Of a DNA stretch of 64,000 nucleotides, positions 33,610 through 45,280 are shown in pieces. Under the pieces are notes generated by a model. The model made no database searches and was not told where the DNA came from. It saw only the letters and a program-made list of their open reading frames with translations. The position numbers and the translations under genes were made by a program. Position 1 is the stretch's first letter; each line of letters begins with the position of its first letter. Where the stretch lies: positions 434,001 to 498,000 of the forward strand of contig WHUZ01000021.1 in the NCBI GenBank assembly GCA_015179045.1, given 5' to 3'. This stretch comes from Kalaharituber pfeilii. Taxonomy: Eukaryota > Ascomycota > Pezizomycetes > Pezizales > Pezizaceae.

Positions 33610-36165
33610 CTGGTGCTTGTCTTTTATTTTACGCTTCATTTTCTATTGGCAAGAAAGTTGTAAACAGTGCCGCTTTTGTTGAGCTTATGTACGTGCTTCG
33701 AGATAGGAGGGTTTGATTATTTTTTATTTTTTTTATTTTATTTTATTTCATTTTATTTTATTTTATTTTATTTTATTTTATTTTTTTTTCTGTTGACATT
33801 TGATCTACGTTTTTTGTCTACATATCAATTTTCTGTCACTGAAAGGTTGGTCTTCTTACATATATCGATAGTATTGTTAGGTGGGGCTTTCATTTGAGCT
33901 GGCAGTTCGGGTAGCAGATTCCAACTTTGGCACTACTTAACCTCCAAACCGGTAATAACATCATGTAAGTACTCTATTTTACATCTTCTATTCATTCAGT
34001 TCCGAAACCACCCACATCCTTTTCTATACGCTTTTAAGAAACACAAATTTCACGCTCACCGTACTTATATCGTGATTACATTTATCGGAGTTGTGTAGTA
34101 GTTCAAGTAGTTGAGTTCAAGGTAAGGAAAAGTTCAAAGCTGTTGCCGAACTATGGTACAGTCCGTAAAGCACATAATGGATATGGTGTTCTAGGGTACC
34201 TCGTAAGCAGGCAACTTAGGAAGCATACGTGGGAGAAGCCTCTATCTATAGCTGGTTCTTCATGCTGTGCAGACAATAGAAGTAAGTACTCAAACCTACA
34301 TATTTTCATGCAGAATCCCCGGCGCTTTTTGAAATTGGAATTTTAGGTGAGTTCCGGGTAAAAATTACAATCTCCAGAGAACAAGGTTTCGAATCGAACT
34401 TTTCATAAATAAACACAGATTATCGGGATTTTATGTACCGGAACTGGTGATGACTAGATAACTCCCACTAACCTTGAAACAGCTGATACCATGCCAAATA
34501 GTTACTAGCTGGTACTCGCATCATATGCTTAAAGTTGAGTTGCAAGACCCCCCACCTGTGACCAGACATTCGACCCCATTATCTCGGTCAAAATATCTGG
34601 CTGTTACTCACACCTCGAGACCGAGTCGCACTTAAAAATCCGGATACGAAAAAAGCCGAAATTGCTGCGTTTGAGTTCCCCTAATGTTTTTGCAACCCCA
34701 CATATATTCTGTGTCGAATAGATGTATGTAGTCTAGTTGAGATATAGGTATCGTGGCATGCCGGATAATACCTGGAACTGTTGACAGGTAACACGCCACA
34801 AAGATTGCCAATTCTCTCAGGAGCCTTTGGTAAACTCAGCGGAGGCAATATTTAAAAAGGGGGTAGTTAGCACTCTTCGCGAGGGAAATTGTTAACGTGA
34901 GGCTGTTTTTATCCATTTTTCAACTATTCATGCTGCTAATAAGACTTTGTCTATATTCAAGTATGTAACTCACCTTCCCCAGCTAACGAAGTGAAGCGCT
35001 CCTTACGGCCCCCCACCAATACGCAAGCTAGAGGGTAAGCAAAGCAATTTACCTACCTATTCATCCTGATACCCTTCAATTAAAAAGAAAAAATGCGTTA
35101 TGCACAAAAGGTATGGGATTATAATCTTACTAGACCGGCACAAGAATTTGTGCGTGAACTAAGTATGCAGGAAAAGGAGTCTCGACACCAAGCCGGTACC
35201 GTGGGAGATCTTCGTTGAAACGTTCTTTTTCACTGCGCTCAGGTTTGTCTTTTTCTATGCTATGCTCTGGGTTGCACCCATCATCTAATGTACAGGAATC
35301 TCCGCCCAATCCAACTCCTTCTGATTTTCGTAATCTGAATCCCCCCCGGTCTTGCTTTCTTATTTCCGTACTCCACAGTACTAAGCCAAGTTGCTCAAAG
35401 CCTGTGGATTATCCCACCTAAGCTTTTTACCTACATCAGTGGTAGTAGTTCTCCGGTGACTACCTACCATCAGTCCGAGTCGAATTGAATTGATGGACGA
35501 CATGGAGGGAAAAGGCCTATATTCCTTTGATTCATAAAAATAACCCCCTGTGTGCCCGCTGCAGGAAACGAATCAACTGCATACCAGCAAAATCCCCGTG
35601 ATATCTACCAGTTGCCTCTAAATAGGAATAGCACCCCATGCCAACTCATTGATAAAAGCTCAGTCAGACTTCCCTGTGCCAACTCTTGGCTCGTCTGGAT
35701 GCCCCATGCAAGAATCAATCTCCCGTCTAGCATGGCTTGAGCGTGCTTCACACAAAAGATTAATCCTTCATACCCACAAGTCCACCCCTTGACATAATTG
35801 CTAGTCGCTTGTTTTTGATAGGCAACACATCTCACTTTGGAATTGATGCCCAGCTCAGTCGGGCATTCCTCCGTCAACCTTATTATAGACCTGGTCTGTC
35901 AGAAGCCTCATGTACCCACAAATTTAAGCCGTGCTCCAACATTTAAAGTTCACCAATCTCGCCTGGAATTGACGCTTGGCTCAGTCAGGTATTCCTCCGC
36001 TGACTATATTATTGATGTGATTCCTTCTGAAGTTCCAATGTACCCACTAATTGACTATAGGATAGCATCCATATGTAACATCTCGATGGGTATAAAGAGA
36101 GTTGTAAACTACGATATTCTTAAAAACAATAGATAAGAAAAGCATGTGGGAGTAGTTAGCCCACC
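33610..36165. other. 3' flank of ANK gene 3, no gene seen
   Basis: By eye the stretch 33940-34505 is almost identical to 10970-11535 of unit 1, while sequence on either side differs by several percent. It holds the TTTTA tract. It lacks about 70 bp present in the other flanks near 34765. Confidence 0.55.
33717..33789 (+). repeat. TTTTA-type pentanucleotide tract
   Basis: TTTTA units with one TTTCA interruption, as in unit 1. Confidence 0.8.
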
Positions 36166-37529
36166 ATATGACAGGAGCTGTAGAAGTGCCAGGATTGCTG
36201 GAAAGGATAGTTGGACTGGATGGTGGTAGAGGAGCAGAGAAGCTACTGGAAGGGATGTTGGAGTGGCCCCTGGAGAAGCTGCGTCTGGCACTACTTGAGT
36301 GATGGTTCGAGGAGCTGCTGGAGCAGTGGGTGCGAGATAACCCTGCAGCTGCTGGAGGAAGGGTACAAATTTAAAGGCAGTTTCAGGGGGTGCAGTTCAT
36401 AAGTGGCAGAGGGGTATAAGAACGTGCGGTTGAGGGTGCGAGAGGGATGCCGTTGCGGCTGCGGGAGGGGCCGTTGAAGTTGGAGCGGTTGTCGGAAGGG
36501 TTGCGAAGCGCAGTAGGGGATAGGGGGGATATTGCGGTACGACGTGGCGGTGGGATGCGACAGGGGGAAGGTGGGAGAAATTATGGGGCAGTAAAACAGA
36601 CCAAGATGGTGAGATCGTTTCAAAAGAAGGTGGGAGTTTTCTACTTCAAACTGGCCTATATCTTGGTGAAGTGGATGAGACATGCCACTGCTGCTGCTGG
36701 AGTGGGGGTATGAGGTTATGCTGGAGCGGAGGGGCGCTTGACGTGCGACGGGAGAGGGGGCGCGATTGCCGGTGGAGGAGATGGCGAGAGAGCATTTGAA
36801 GAGCGATACGGAGGGGAGAGAGGGCAAAAATGAAGAGGGCTGCAGTGAGAGACCGACGCATGGTGCAGGTTTCCAGTCAAGCCCATCACGTGTTGCATCC
36901 TCGCTCGAGCACTAGTTTCCCACCTCACCAGCGTCAGCAGTGCGCTTGTTACGGCTTTCTCACTACAACACCCCATCGGAACTTGATAGGACCAAGTGGT
37001 TGATCTGGCAGGTGTGATCAGAGGTTGCCACCCATTCGCAGTTGAGTAAATTCAAAACAGACCTCGCCACTGTTGCAGTCATTGCTAGTTCCGCACGGTA
37101 TAGGGACATAAAGTTGCTCCCCACCCACACAATATCATCGGAAAGGCAAGCTATGACATCGGCGAGGACGCCCTATTGCTAGTGTAGGCAATCCAAGAGT
37201 CCCTTGCATATGTAGACGATGATCAGGAAGCTAAGAAGGGTATTTGAGGCATCACTGCAGCAACGGAAGCAGGGTGCGCAGTATGCGAGGCAGGAGAAGG
37301 GGGGTAGGGAATGAGTATTTGTACGTGGAAACCAAGGAGGGAGTGAGATTGTCGATACGAGGGACAGTCATCATATGGGGAGGAGCAGGTGGGAGACCAT
37401 GAGGATGAGGTGTTGAGGAGGGTGTTGGAGGTAAGTAGGATGTCAGTAGTGGAGGAGGAGAGGAGGAAGAAGAGGGAGATGGAGGAGTGGGAGGAGTGGG
37501 AGGGGAGGGTGGGGGATGGGGGGAAGTAG
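36166..37529 (+). pseudogene. Degenerate copy of the glycosyltransferase 3' end (unit 4)
   Basis: Nearly the same as the unit 5 copy over much of its length, including a shared deletion where 'TCGAGCACTAGTTTCCC' (near 36905) replaces a longer sequence kept in units 2 and 3. The aligned terminal TAG is at 37527-37529. Multiple stops and frame changes. Confidence 0.7.
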
Positions 37530-37677
37530 GGGAGGGGTAGATGGGTGACATAGCGTGCATGGTTGGTGGGGGATTATGGTTACGGTTTAAGTTACCCTGA
37601 ATTTCTTTTTTTTCAAAAAAATTGGTGGGGAGGGGGTTTTGTTATGTATATTTGTAATAAGGAAATGGAATGCATTA

Positions 37678-37733
<56 letters not shown>

Positions 37734-38998
37734 TATTCATTTCATTTTATTTCATTTCTTTCCTTCTCTCTCTCTTTAAAGAAAATTAAACCCATGCATT
37801 TTTCAAAGTATATATATATATTTTTTCTTCTTTTTTTTTTTTTGGTTTTATTCCTCCGTATTCCTGTTTCGCAGGGTATGGTACTTTTATGTTATGTAAC
37901 ATTTTGGGACCTTGGGGTAGTTGAGTGTAGCTTTGTGATTCATGAGGAGATGGGTGACGGTGTGGTTGATGTCTAGGGAGGGTGGAGGGGGATGGGGAGA
38001 GGGGGCTTAGTGTGTATATTGAGTGATTCTCGAGGTATTCTGCTGCATAAAGCGTTGATGTTTCTCCCTGAAGGTTTGGAGACGGAGAGAATGGATACCA
38101 ACAGGTTTTATGATGGCCAAAAAACTTGGAATCTGTTTTTCTATGAAAAAGATATACTTGATACGAAAAAAAAAAAAGAAAAAAAGAAAAAAAAGAAATA
38201 AAGGGAAGGGTTTTTTTTGGTCTAAAGTGTGTGTGTGTGGATATGGAGTTTTTGTGGAGATTACGTATAGGGAAAAAGAAAAGAGAAGGGGTTTGGGGGG
38301 GAGTCTGGGATTGGATGGTGTTTAGATGTGAGTTAGGTGAGTGAGTTGCTAGTGTGTAAAGTGGTGGGGAGGTGAAGAAATATATATATTTTTTTTTTTG
38401 AGATGTATGGATGGGATTTTTTGGGGTGAGTTGGGTTGATGTTGTTTTGGGGTGTTGGAGGTGGTGGGGATAGGGGGGTTTAGAGTGGGTTAAGTTGGGA
38501 TGGCTTTTTAGAAGAAAAATATAGAGTTTTTCTTGTTGTAAGTGTGTAGGTATGGGGTTTGATAAAGATTATGTGTGTATAGGAAAAAGAAAGAAAAGGA
38601 AGGTTGGAGGGTTTAGATGGTATGGAAATGTATGTGAGTACTGGTATATATAGGTAGTAGATGTTATGGGCGGGAGGGGGCTAGGCTGAGGTGGGCGCTG
38701 GAAGGTACGGGATGTTATGATACGGCTGCGGAGGTGTGTATGCTGTGGGCCGGAAGGGGTACGGAGGTGTTATGTACGGCGGACTCGGGCGTAATAAGGA
38801 AACGATAGGTTTCGGAGTTATAGAGAAACTTAGAACACCGCTTGTGTCTTGATTCTTTCAACTGTGCTATCGCCTGTGCTTAGATAGACTGAGTGCAATC
38901 ATATATGACTAGTCAAGGAAATAAAGAAATGACGATCCCTTATTAATGCCAATACGCGTAATAAAGAGACATGCAAAAGTAGTACAGACGCAGGATAA
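37530..38998. other. Unit 4 spacer, left of the Helitrons, no gene seen
   Basis: Homologous to 1892-3310 of unit 1: a CAT array at 37680-37734, a TA tract near 37808-37820 and C-poor G/T-rich DNA. It ends at the A of the Helitron target site. Confidence 0.55.
37680..37734 (+). repeat. (CAT)18 microsatellite
   Basis: About 18 CAT/ATC units at the locus matching 2041-2103. Confidence 0.9.
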
Positions 38999-39248
38999 TC
39001 TATTATAGTACTGAGTTACTAGAAAATGCCCGCTCGCTACGCTCGCAATGGGGGCAGAGTGTGCGGTGGGAGCTGACTCAACACTCGCGACCGGGATTAG
39101 TGCTGTCACAGAGTTAGTAAATTGTACGCTTCCGACCGCGAGGACTTTTTCTGATGAGTTTGAACATATGTTTTCAGCCGCTTGCACACATGCTTACCGA
39201 GAGACCCCACTCGCTTCGCTCGGGGGTCTATACAACTGCTGGGGAGGG

Positions 39249-39320
39249 TGACGCACCTAGGGAAGTGACGCGCCTAGGGGGTGACGCGCCTAGAGGGGTG
39301 ATGCGCCTGGGGGGTGACTT
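39249..39320 (+). repeat. GTGACGCGCCTAGGG minisatellite
   Basis: Four to five imperfect 16-18 bp units within Helitron 1, directly after the short motif pair 'CACTCGCTTCGCTCGGGGG'. Confidence 0.75.
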
Positions 39321-39665
39321 CAAGAGAAAACTGATAGAGGTGTACGAGTACATTTAACACCGAAGGATAGCACTGTATTATCAAGACCCGCACCTTTAAA
39401 ATTGGTCTCTACCCTTAGATGTCACATTCATATCTGGAAACTCACATCCCTCCGCTGCAGTCATATTTACAACAACTATATCTGTCAAGTTTATCTAATC
39501 AACTTCTCTAACTAAAATCTCACCACTACGCTCACTATCTCTTCTAAACTTCCACTTTCCAGTTGCCCACCCATTAACTACAACTTGCTGAATCACTTGC
39601 TGAATTTCCCGCTGAATGGCCTGCTGATTTCGCTTGTTAAATTGGCTGCTGAATCTCCTGAATCC

Positions 39666-39745
39666 CCTGCTGAATCCCCCGCTAAAGTGCCTGCTGAATC
39701 CTCCGCTAAAGTGCCTGCTGAATCCCCCGCTAAAATGCTTGCTGA
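39666..39745 (+). repeat. 24-bp minisatellite in Helitron 1
   Basis: Units start at 39666, 39690 and 39714 (CCTGCTGAATCC...), with degenerate CTGAATC-type units on either side (about 39580-39800). It translates as 'AESPAKVP' repeats, but there is no sign that it is expressed. Confidence 0.75.
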
Positions 39746-40281
39746 ATCCCCTACCGAATCACTTGCCGAATCGCTTGTAGAACTACATGCTGAACTTGTT
39801 TGTTGAACTTTCTAACTCATCTGCTAAGCTGCTAGTTAGCTCACGTAATGAATTGCTTGCTGAACCCTTCACTGAATCGTATAGTGCATTCTCAATCAAG
39901 TTCCTCAAGTAGCAAGTTTTGTAGAGTACAACCCGATAACCTATATTTTTTTCAGTATTAATATAGTAGCGCCAATGGAATAAAAGTGACTCTTACCTTC
40001 GCATTGTCAAGTTGCGGAGTTGTAAAGGGGTGAAGGTGAGGAGGTAGTTTTAAGATAGAATTATTCTTAATTCAGGAGAATATCATAGAAGTCAAGCTAT
40101 CTTTATTTTGATTAGTTTGATGGGACGACTTTCTCAAGTTGACAGAGATTTGCACAGTTTTATTAAAAGTGCTGATCAGAAGCCACTTGTAGAGGTCATA
40201 GCTACAAAGTATAGAAATCTATTGGCCCGATAAGAGAGGAGGCCCAAGTTATTCTCGAAAATTTTTATCTCAGTACTATAT

Positions 40282-40430
40282 AGACATCCCTCTTGGCGTA
40301 CACCAAACCCCTGTCAGAAAATCTAAAAGAAATGTTCACACCCCTGTCGGAAAATACCTTTGGTGACAACCATATCAACATACCGAATGAAATGTTCACG
40401 TTCTCCTGAATCTCAACATACAACTACGAA
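40282..40430 (+). other. Internal stretch similar to the Helitron 2 5' region
   Basis: 'ACATCCCTCTTGGCGTACAC' and 'ACCCCTGTCAGAAAA' recur from the first 90 bp of Helitron 2, in diverged form and with internal duplication of the 'CCCCTGTC.GAAAA' motif. Helitron 1 may therefore be built partly from an older, related Helitron. Confidence 0.6.
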
Positions 40431-40479
40431 AGCCATATCAATATACCGAATAAAAAGTTCATATCCTCCTGAAACTCAA

Positions 40480-42290
40480 TATACCGGTACTCGGCATAAG
40501 ATACAGAAGAATGAGGCAAAATTTATAGGTATGGTATATCTCTCTTACCAGCGGGAGATGAAGCAGAACGAGTTCAATTTAATAGGTACAGCAGCAGCTT
40601 TCTATAGCACAAGAATACAGAGTGAGCTGAATTTGAAAGAGTACAATTTGACTGGTATTCGATGGCACGAGATGCAGCTGAACGAGTCAAATTTGACAGG
40701 TATGGTAGGTCTATTTCATCTCGCGAGATATAGCAACATGAGCCGAATTTGATAGGTACTTTGACAGGCACAACAGCTCCTCAATGGTGTGAGATGTAGC
40801 AGAACGAGTCAGATTTGACAGGTATGGTAGGTCCATTTCACCCCGTGAGATGCAGCAAAATGAGCCGAATATGACAGGCACTTTGACAGGCACGACAGCT
40901 CCTCAATGGTGCGAGGTGCAGCAGAACGAGTCAAATTTGACAGGTATGGTAGGTCCATTTCACCTTGCAAGATGTAGCAAAATGAGCCGAATTTGACAGA
41001 CACTTTGATAGGTATGATAGCTTCTCAATGGTGTGAGATGCAGTAGAATGAGCTGAATTTAATAGGTATAACAGTCACCCTCAATGGCGCAAGATGAGGA
41101 TGGATGTGGTCAAGTTGACAGATATGACCTTGACAGGCAAAAATGAGGCAGAATAAGCTCAATTTAACAGGTATGACAGCTTTCTCTCAATGGCGCGAGA
41201 TGTGACCGAATGAGCTCAAGTTGACAAGTTTTACAGGACTCTTTCCATAGCGTAAGAGTAGTAGAATGAGCTGAATTTGACAGATATAGTAGGTCTCTCT
41301 TGCCCTGCCATGGCGAACAGCTGCAAGCGGAGTTACGTGAAAAAAAAAAAAAAAAAAAAAAAAAGAGTAGGTCTCTCTTGATAGCACGAGATGCAGCAAA
41401 ATGAACTCAATTGGACCGGTATGTACGTCTCCCTTGACAATACAAGATATAGTAGAATAAACTAACTTTAACAAGTATATAGGTATGGCAAGAGGCACGA
41501 GATACAAAAGAATGAGCCAAATTTCATAAGTATGGCACACCTCTCTTACCAGCATGAGATGTAGTAAAACGAGCTCAATTTGATAGGTATAGTAGCACCT
41601 TTCCACAGGAGAGTAGCAGAGTGAGCCAAATTTAACAGGTATAATAGGACTCTTTTCGCATTATGAGATATAGCAGAATGAGCGCAATTTGATAGTTATT
41701 CGATAGCACAAGATGCAGCAGAACGAGAGTCAAATTTGACAGGTATGGCAGGTCTATTTCAGCCTGGGAGATGTAGCAGAACAAGCCGAATTTGACAGGG
41801 ATTGGTAGATCTCTCTTGCCAACATGAGATACAGCAGGGCGAGCAGAATTTGACAGGCATGATAGCTCCTTATGAGATGCAGCAGAATGAGCCGAATTCA
41901 ATAGGAATGGCAGTCTCTCTTGATGGTATGAGATGAGGCAGAATGAGCTCAATTTAACAGAATATGACAGCTTCCTTTTGATGGCGTGAGATGAGGCAGA
42001 ATGAGCTCAAGTTGACAAGTATCACCGGACTCTTTCCACAATGTGAGAACAGCAGAATGAGCCAAATTTGACAGGTACGGCAGGACCCACCTAGCAGCGT
42101 GGAACATGGTAAAATGAGCTCAATTCACAGTTAAGGCTGGTCCCTTTCTATGGTGCAAAGTGAGGCAGTATGGCTCAATTTGACAGATACAACAAGACCT
42201 GCTTTGATGGTGTGAGATATGCCAAAATGCGCTCAATTTACAATTTTACAGGTATGGCAGATTACTTTCGATGGTGTGAGATGGGGCAAA
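40480..42290 (+). repeat. Degenerate ~60-bp satellite array in Helitron 1
   Basis: Roughly 30 occurrences of 'TTTGACAGGTAT'-like sequence alternate with 'GAGATGCAGCAGAA'-like sequence at an average spacing near 60 bp. Units are strongly diverged and of variable length. Antisense ORFs across it are by-products. Confidence 0.75.
41303..41365 (+). mobile_element. Mini-retroposon copy A (37 nt body + poly(A))
   Basis: A 37-nt body (41303-41339, containing GCCATGGCGAAC) and about 25 A residues interrupt the satellite array, flanked by a perfect 15-bp duplication AGTAGGTCTCTCTTG (41288-41302 and 41366-41380). The body is related to copies B and C. Confidence 0.75.
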
Positions 42291-42996
42291 ATAAGAATGC
42301 GCTGGACTGGTACAGCATGGCGGGGTGACAAAGGGGCACCTGCTAAAGGTTACAATCATCAGCTACTACAGTACCTACTGACTTAGGCTCATTCCCCACC
42401 CTTTATTGTTTCTTAAATCGCAAGCACTCTATAGATAGCGATAGCTATGTCTACTCTTCATCTCACCCTCAGCCTTCAATTCTTCCACTTTCTTATATAC
42501 TCTTGCCATCATTTCAGCTGTATTAATTATATCCTTTTGTAACTTCTTAATCACCTTACACCTGTTAATATCCTCACTTGCATAGCATTTATACGTGGGT
42601 CTAGAGGGTGGATAAGGAAGCTGGGTACACCTAAAAGGGCATATGCTGGACATCTGAGCAATATCATTGTGGGTAGATATTAACCGGAATTTAGGTAAAG
42701 TTTATGGGCTGTAATGAGAGTTTCGCTATCCATAAGTTCTACAACTACAATTATTAGCATTATACTCCACAAAATGTATAAAATTAACCTTCTGAAGCTA
42801 CATTTGGTACTAGAGCTCCCTGGATGCAGGAGTAGGATTGCGTGATATTATAAATAACAATGATAATACACTGATATGAATAAATGCAGAGAAACGAGAT
42901 TGTACGGTCATGGAACTGGTAAAGAGTGTACAGTCACTTGACGCCGACTTTACGGGGCTACAATGGTCCCTTATCCACTACCGCTACACCTACACT

Positions 42997-43018
42997 CACC
43001 CTCGCGGTCGCGAGGTGG
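42997..43018 (+). other. Helitron 1 3' terminal hairpin
   Basis: Stem CTCGCG/CGCGAG, extended outward with one bulged base, 7 nt before CTAG. It is the same sequence as the hairpin ending Helitron 2. Confidence 0.8.
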
Positions 43019-43029
43019 CCACATGCTAG

Positions 43030-43207
43030 TCTTATATAGTACTGAGTTACATCCCTCTTGGCGTACACCGAACCCCTGTCAGAAAAGACCTTGGCAGCAA
43101 CCGGAATGCCATCTTACATCTTATATAGTACTGAGTTACATCCCTCTTGGCGTACACCGAACCCCTGTCAGAAAAGACCTTGGCAGCAACCGGAATGCCA
43201 TCTTACA
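43030..43207 (+). repeat. 89-bp tandem duplication at the Helitron 2 5' terminus
   Basis: Copies 43030-43118 and 43119-43207 both start with the Helitron terminus TCTTATATAGTACTGAG and are identical as read, so the element has two consecutive 5' ends. Confidence 0.9.
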
Positions 43208-43343
43208 TATCAACGTACTGATTGAAATGTACATAAATAATCCTTGGTTTTTTGTTTGTGTACATATTCCTTACCCCTGAAATTTACATATTTCGCATCC
43301 CTACAATCTACATATTTCTACCATATAAAATATCGATTTTATC

Positions 43344-43463
43344 ATGGAAACATCACGTTGTACCCGTTGCAGGCAAATAAAACCAGTTCAGGATTTCGCA
43401 CGAGCTCGAAATGGAACTTTACGAAAGACTAGCGAGTCATGCTTAGTACGTTTTGAATACTAA
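43344..43463 (+). pseudogene. Helitron protein, N-terminal cysteine motif fragment
   Basis: From ATG at 43344 the frame reads 'SRCTRCRQIKPVQDFARA' with a further cysteine in 'TSESC', the putative zinc-binding start seen in many fungal Helitron proteins. The frame stops at TAA 43461-43463. The next 36 bp in the same frame show further TAA/TAG codons (43467-43469, 43488-43490, 43497-43499), each one C-to-T change from glutamine. The fragment does not join the next ORF in frame through a simple intron. Confidence 0.55.
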
Positions 43464-43506
43464 AACTAATGCAATATAGACGCGGCATAGAAGAACTAGA
43501 TTAAAT

Positions 43507-44364
43507 ATGAGAGTTGAGTCAACAATAGCAAATAATCAACCAATATTACCTCTTGCCTTTATATCCTCTATACGACGGTGGTGTGATCTAGATTTAGGGC
43601 AAATGAATCAAGAATGTTCATTTTGCAAAGCATTGCACTGGAAGGATGAGCGTATACATGGATCAAGTGTAGTTACACCTCGATTTATGGGATGTTGCAA
43701 GCAAGGAGATATACGTTTAGAGCCATTGCAACCTTTACCACCCTACCTTCATACCTTATTTCACGGAACGGACCAAAGAGCTAAAGATTTCCGTAATAAT
43801 ATCCGCAAATATAATACTGCACTTGCTTTTACTTCTATTAAATGTACACCTGATACCCGTTTACCTGTTACATTACGTGGATTTCAATGCTTTCAGATTC
43901 ATGGCGAGTTATTTCATATGCAAGGCCCTTTATACCCTACAGAAGATTCAGCTGCACAATATGCACAATTATATTTCTATGATCCTGAATATGCAGTACA
44001 AATTCAAGAGCAACGTCATGTTATGTTGCAAGCGGAAGTGTTACGGCAGTTGCTGGAGATAATTCGCAATGTAAATCCATTTTTTGATATGTATTTGACT
44101 GCAAAAGAGCGTTTGGATCTTATGCAAGATCAAAATGAGGAAGCAAGGATTATTTTAAATCCACGAATGCAGTTAATCATAGAACATGGGTCAGCAGAGA
44201 AATTGCGGTCATTATTCCAGATGAGTATGAAGCTGCAGGATGCCGTGATATAGTGTTAGCGCACCGTGACACACTTGGTGCACCTGGATTTACTACAATT
44301 AATCCAAACCATGCTGCTTATATGCCATTACATTATGTTTTATTATTTCCACATGGAGAATCAG
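43507..44364 (+). pseudogene. Helitron-like N-terminal domain, frameshifted
   Basis: The ORF 43507-44253 reads 'NQECSFCKALHWKDER', 'GCCKQGDI' and 'FRNNIRKYNTALAFTS', typical of the region preceding Rep in fungal Helitrons. Near 44188-44190 a one-base loss moves the coding sense into another frame, where it continues 'REIAVIIPDEYEAAGC' and 'PLHYVLLFPHGESG' to 44364. A 50-bp GT..AG intron (44365-44414, with TACTAAA as likely branch site at 44401) then leads into 'WHWALQL'. Confidence 0.8.
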
Positions 44365-44414
44365 GTTAGTACTCCTCTTAAAATAATATTTTGTAGTTAA
44401 TACTAAAGATTTAG

Positions 44415-45280
44415 GTTGGCATTGGGCATTACAGCTTGAGAATAGAGCAGGAAATCGAAGTCGCCTCCGTTTACCACAAAGAGCCTATTATCGCTATCGT
44501 TTACACTTTCGAAATACTGAGCCTGAGACTTTATTTCGAGCGCAACGATTATTTCAGCAATATATTGTTGATGCATGGGCAGTATGCGATCAAAATAAAC
44601 TATTATGGCTCCGTAATAATCAGAGAGCAATTCGAGCAGATGTGTATAATGGCTTAACGGATGCTTTAGGAAGGCAAGATATGGATACAAGGATGTTAGG
44701 GCATCGTATTATTCTACCAAGTAGTTTTACTGGTGGGGATCGTTATATGCAACAGTTGTTCCAAGATTCGATGGCTATTGTTCGTCATTTCGGTCGTCCT
44801 ACGCTTTTTATTACCTTTACAGCTAATCCGAAGTGGAAAGAGATTACACAAGAGCTATTACCTACACAAACTGCTATAGACCGTCCAGACTTGGTTGCAA
44901 GAGTTTTTCATCTAAAGCAACAACAGTTACTGTCTGAAATCAAGCATCAACATATTTTTGGACGTTGTATTGGTTGGGTATGGACAATTGAATATCAAAA
45001 ACGGGGATTACCACATATGCATCTCTTAGTTTTCCTACATAAGGAAGATCATTTCATATCTGCAGATCAGATTAATGAAATAATTTCGGCAGAGATTCCC
45101 ACAAAAGATACACCTACCAATACGGAACTTTGGAATATAGTTACATCAACTATGATCCATGGACCATGTGGAATACATAATCCTAATGCTCCTTGCATGA
45201 CTGCAAAGTATGAAAACGGTCCGAAAACATGCTCCAAAAAAATATCCACATTCATTTCAGGAGGAAACAGTTATTCGTGA
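44415..45280 (+). pseudogene. Helitron Rep (HUH nuclease) region, frameshifted at the end
   Basis: Open from the intron acceptor through 'RPTLFITFTANPKWKEI' and the HUH metal-binding motif 'GLPHMHLLVFL' (near 45006-45038). One extra A in a run of seven (45236-45242) throws the frame off: the intended continuation 'CSKKYPHSFQEETVIREDG' lies in the frame of the following ORF, and the ORF itself ends out of frame at 45280. The ORF starting at ATG 44642 is an internal start and not the gene start. Confidence 0.8.

Larger units (their letters stand above)
26315..36165 (+). repeat. Segmental tandem array, unit 3 (most diverged)
   Basis: Same order of parts, but the spacer is short (about 3.3 kb) and only weakly similar to the others, while exon 2 of the ANK gene and the 3' flank closely resemble unit 1. 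Confidence 0.7.
38999..43029 (+). mobile_element. Helitron 1 of a tandem pair (non-autonomous)
   Basis: The 5' end is TC followed by 'TATTATAGTACTGAGTTAC', closely matching the 5' end of the next element. The 3' end has a hairpin (about 42997-43018, core CTCGCG-GT-CGCGAG) followed about 7 nt later by CTAG (43026-43029). These are the classical Helitron termini. The host base before it is A (38998). No Rep or helicase coding is seen; the body is mostly three kinds of minisatellite plus a Helitron-related stretch near 40270-40430. Length 4031 bp. Confidence 0.8.

Noticed and set aside
41187..41952. Minus-strand ORFs of 106-139 codons in Helitron 1
   Set aside because: They cross the degenerate satellite and a recent poly(A) insertion, so the frame is accidental.
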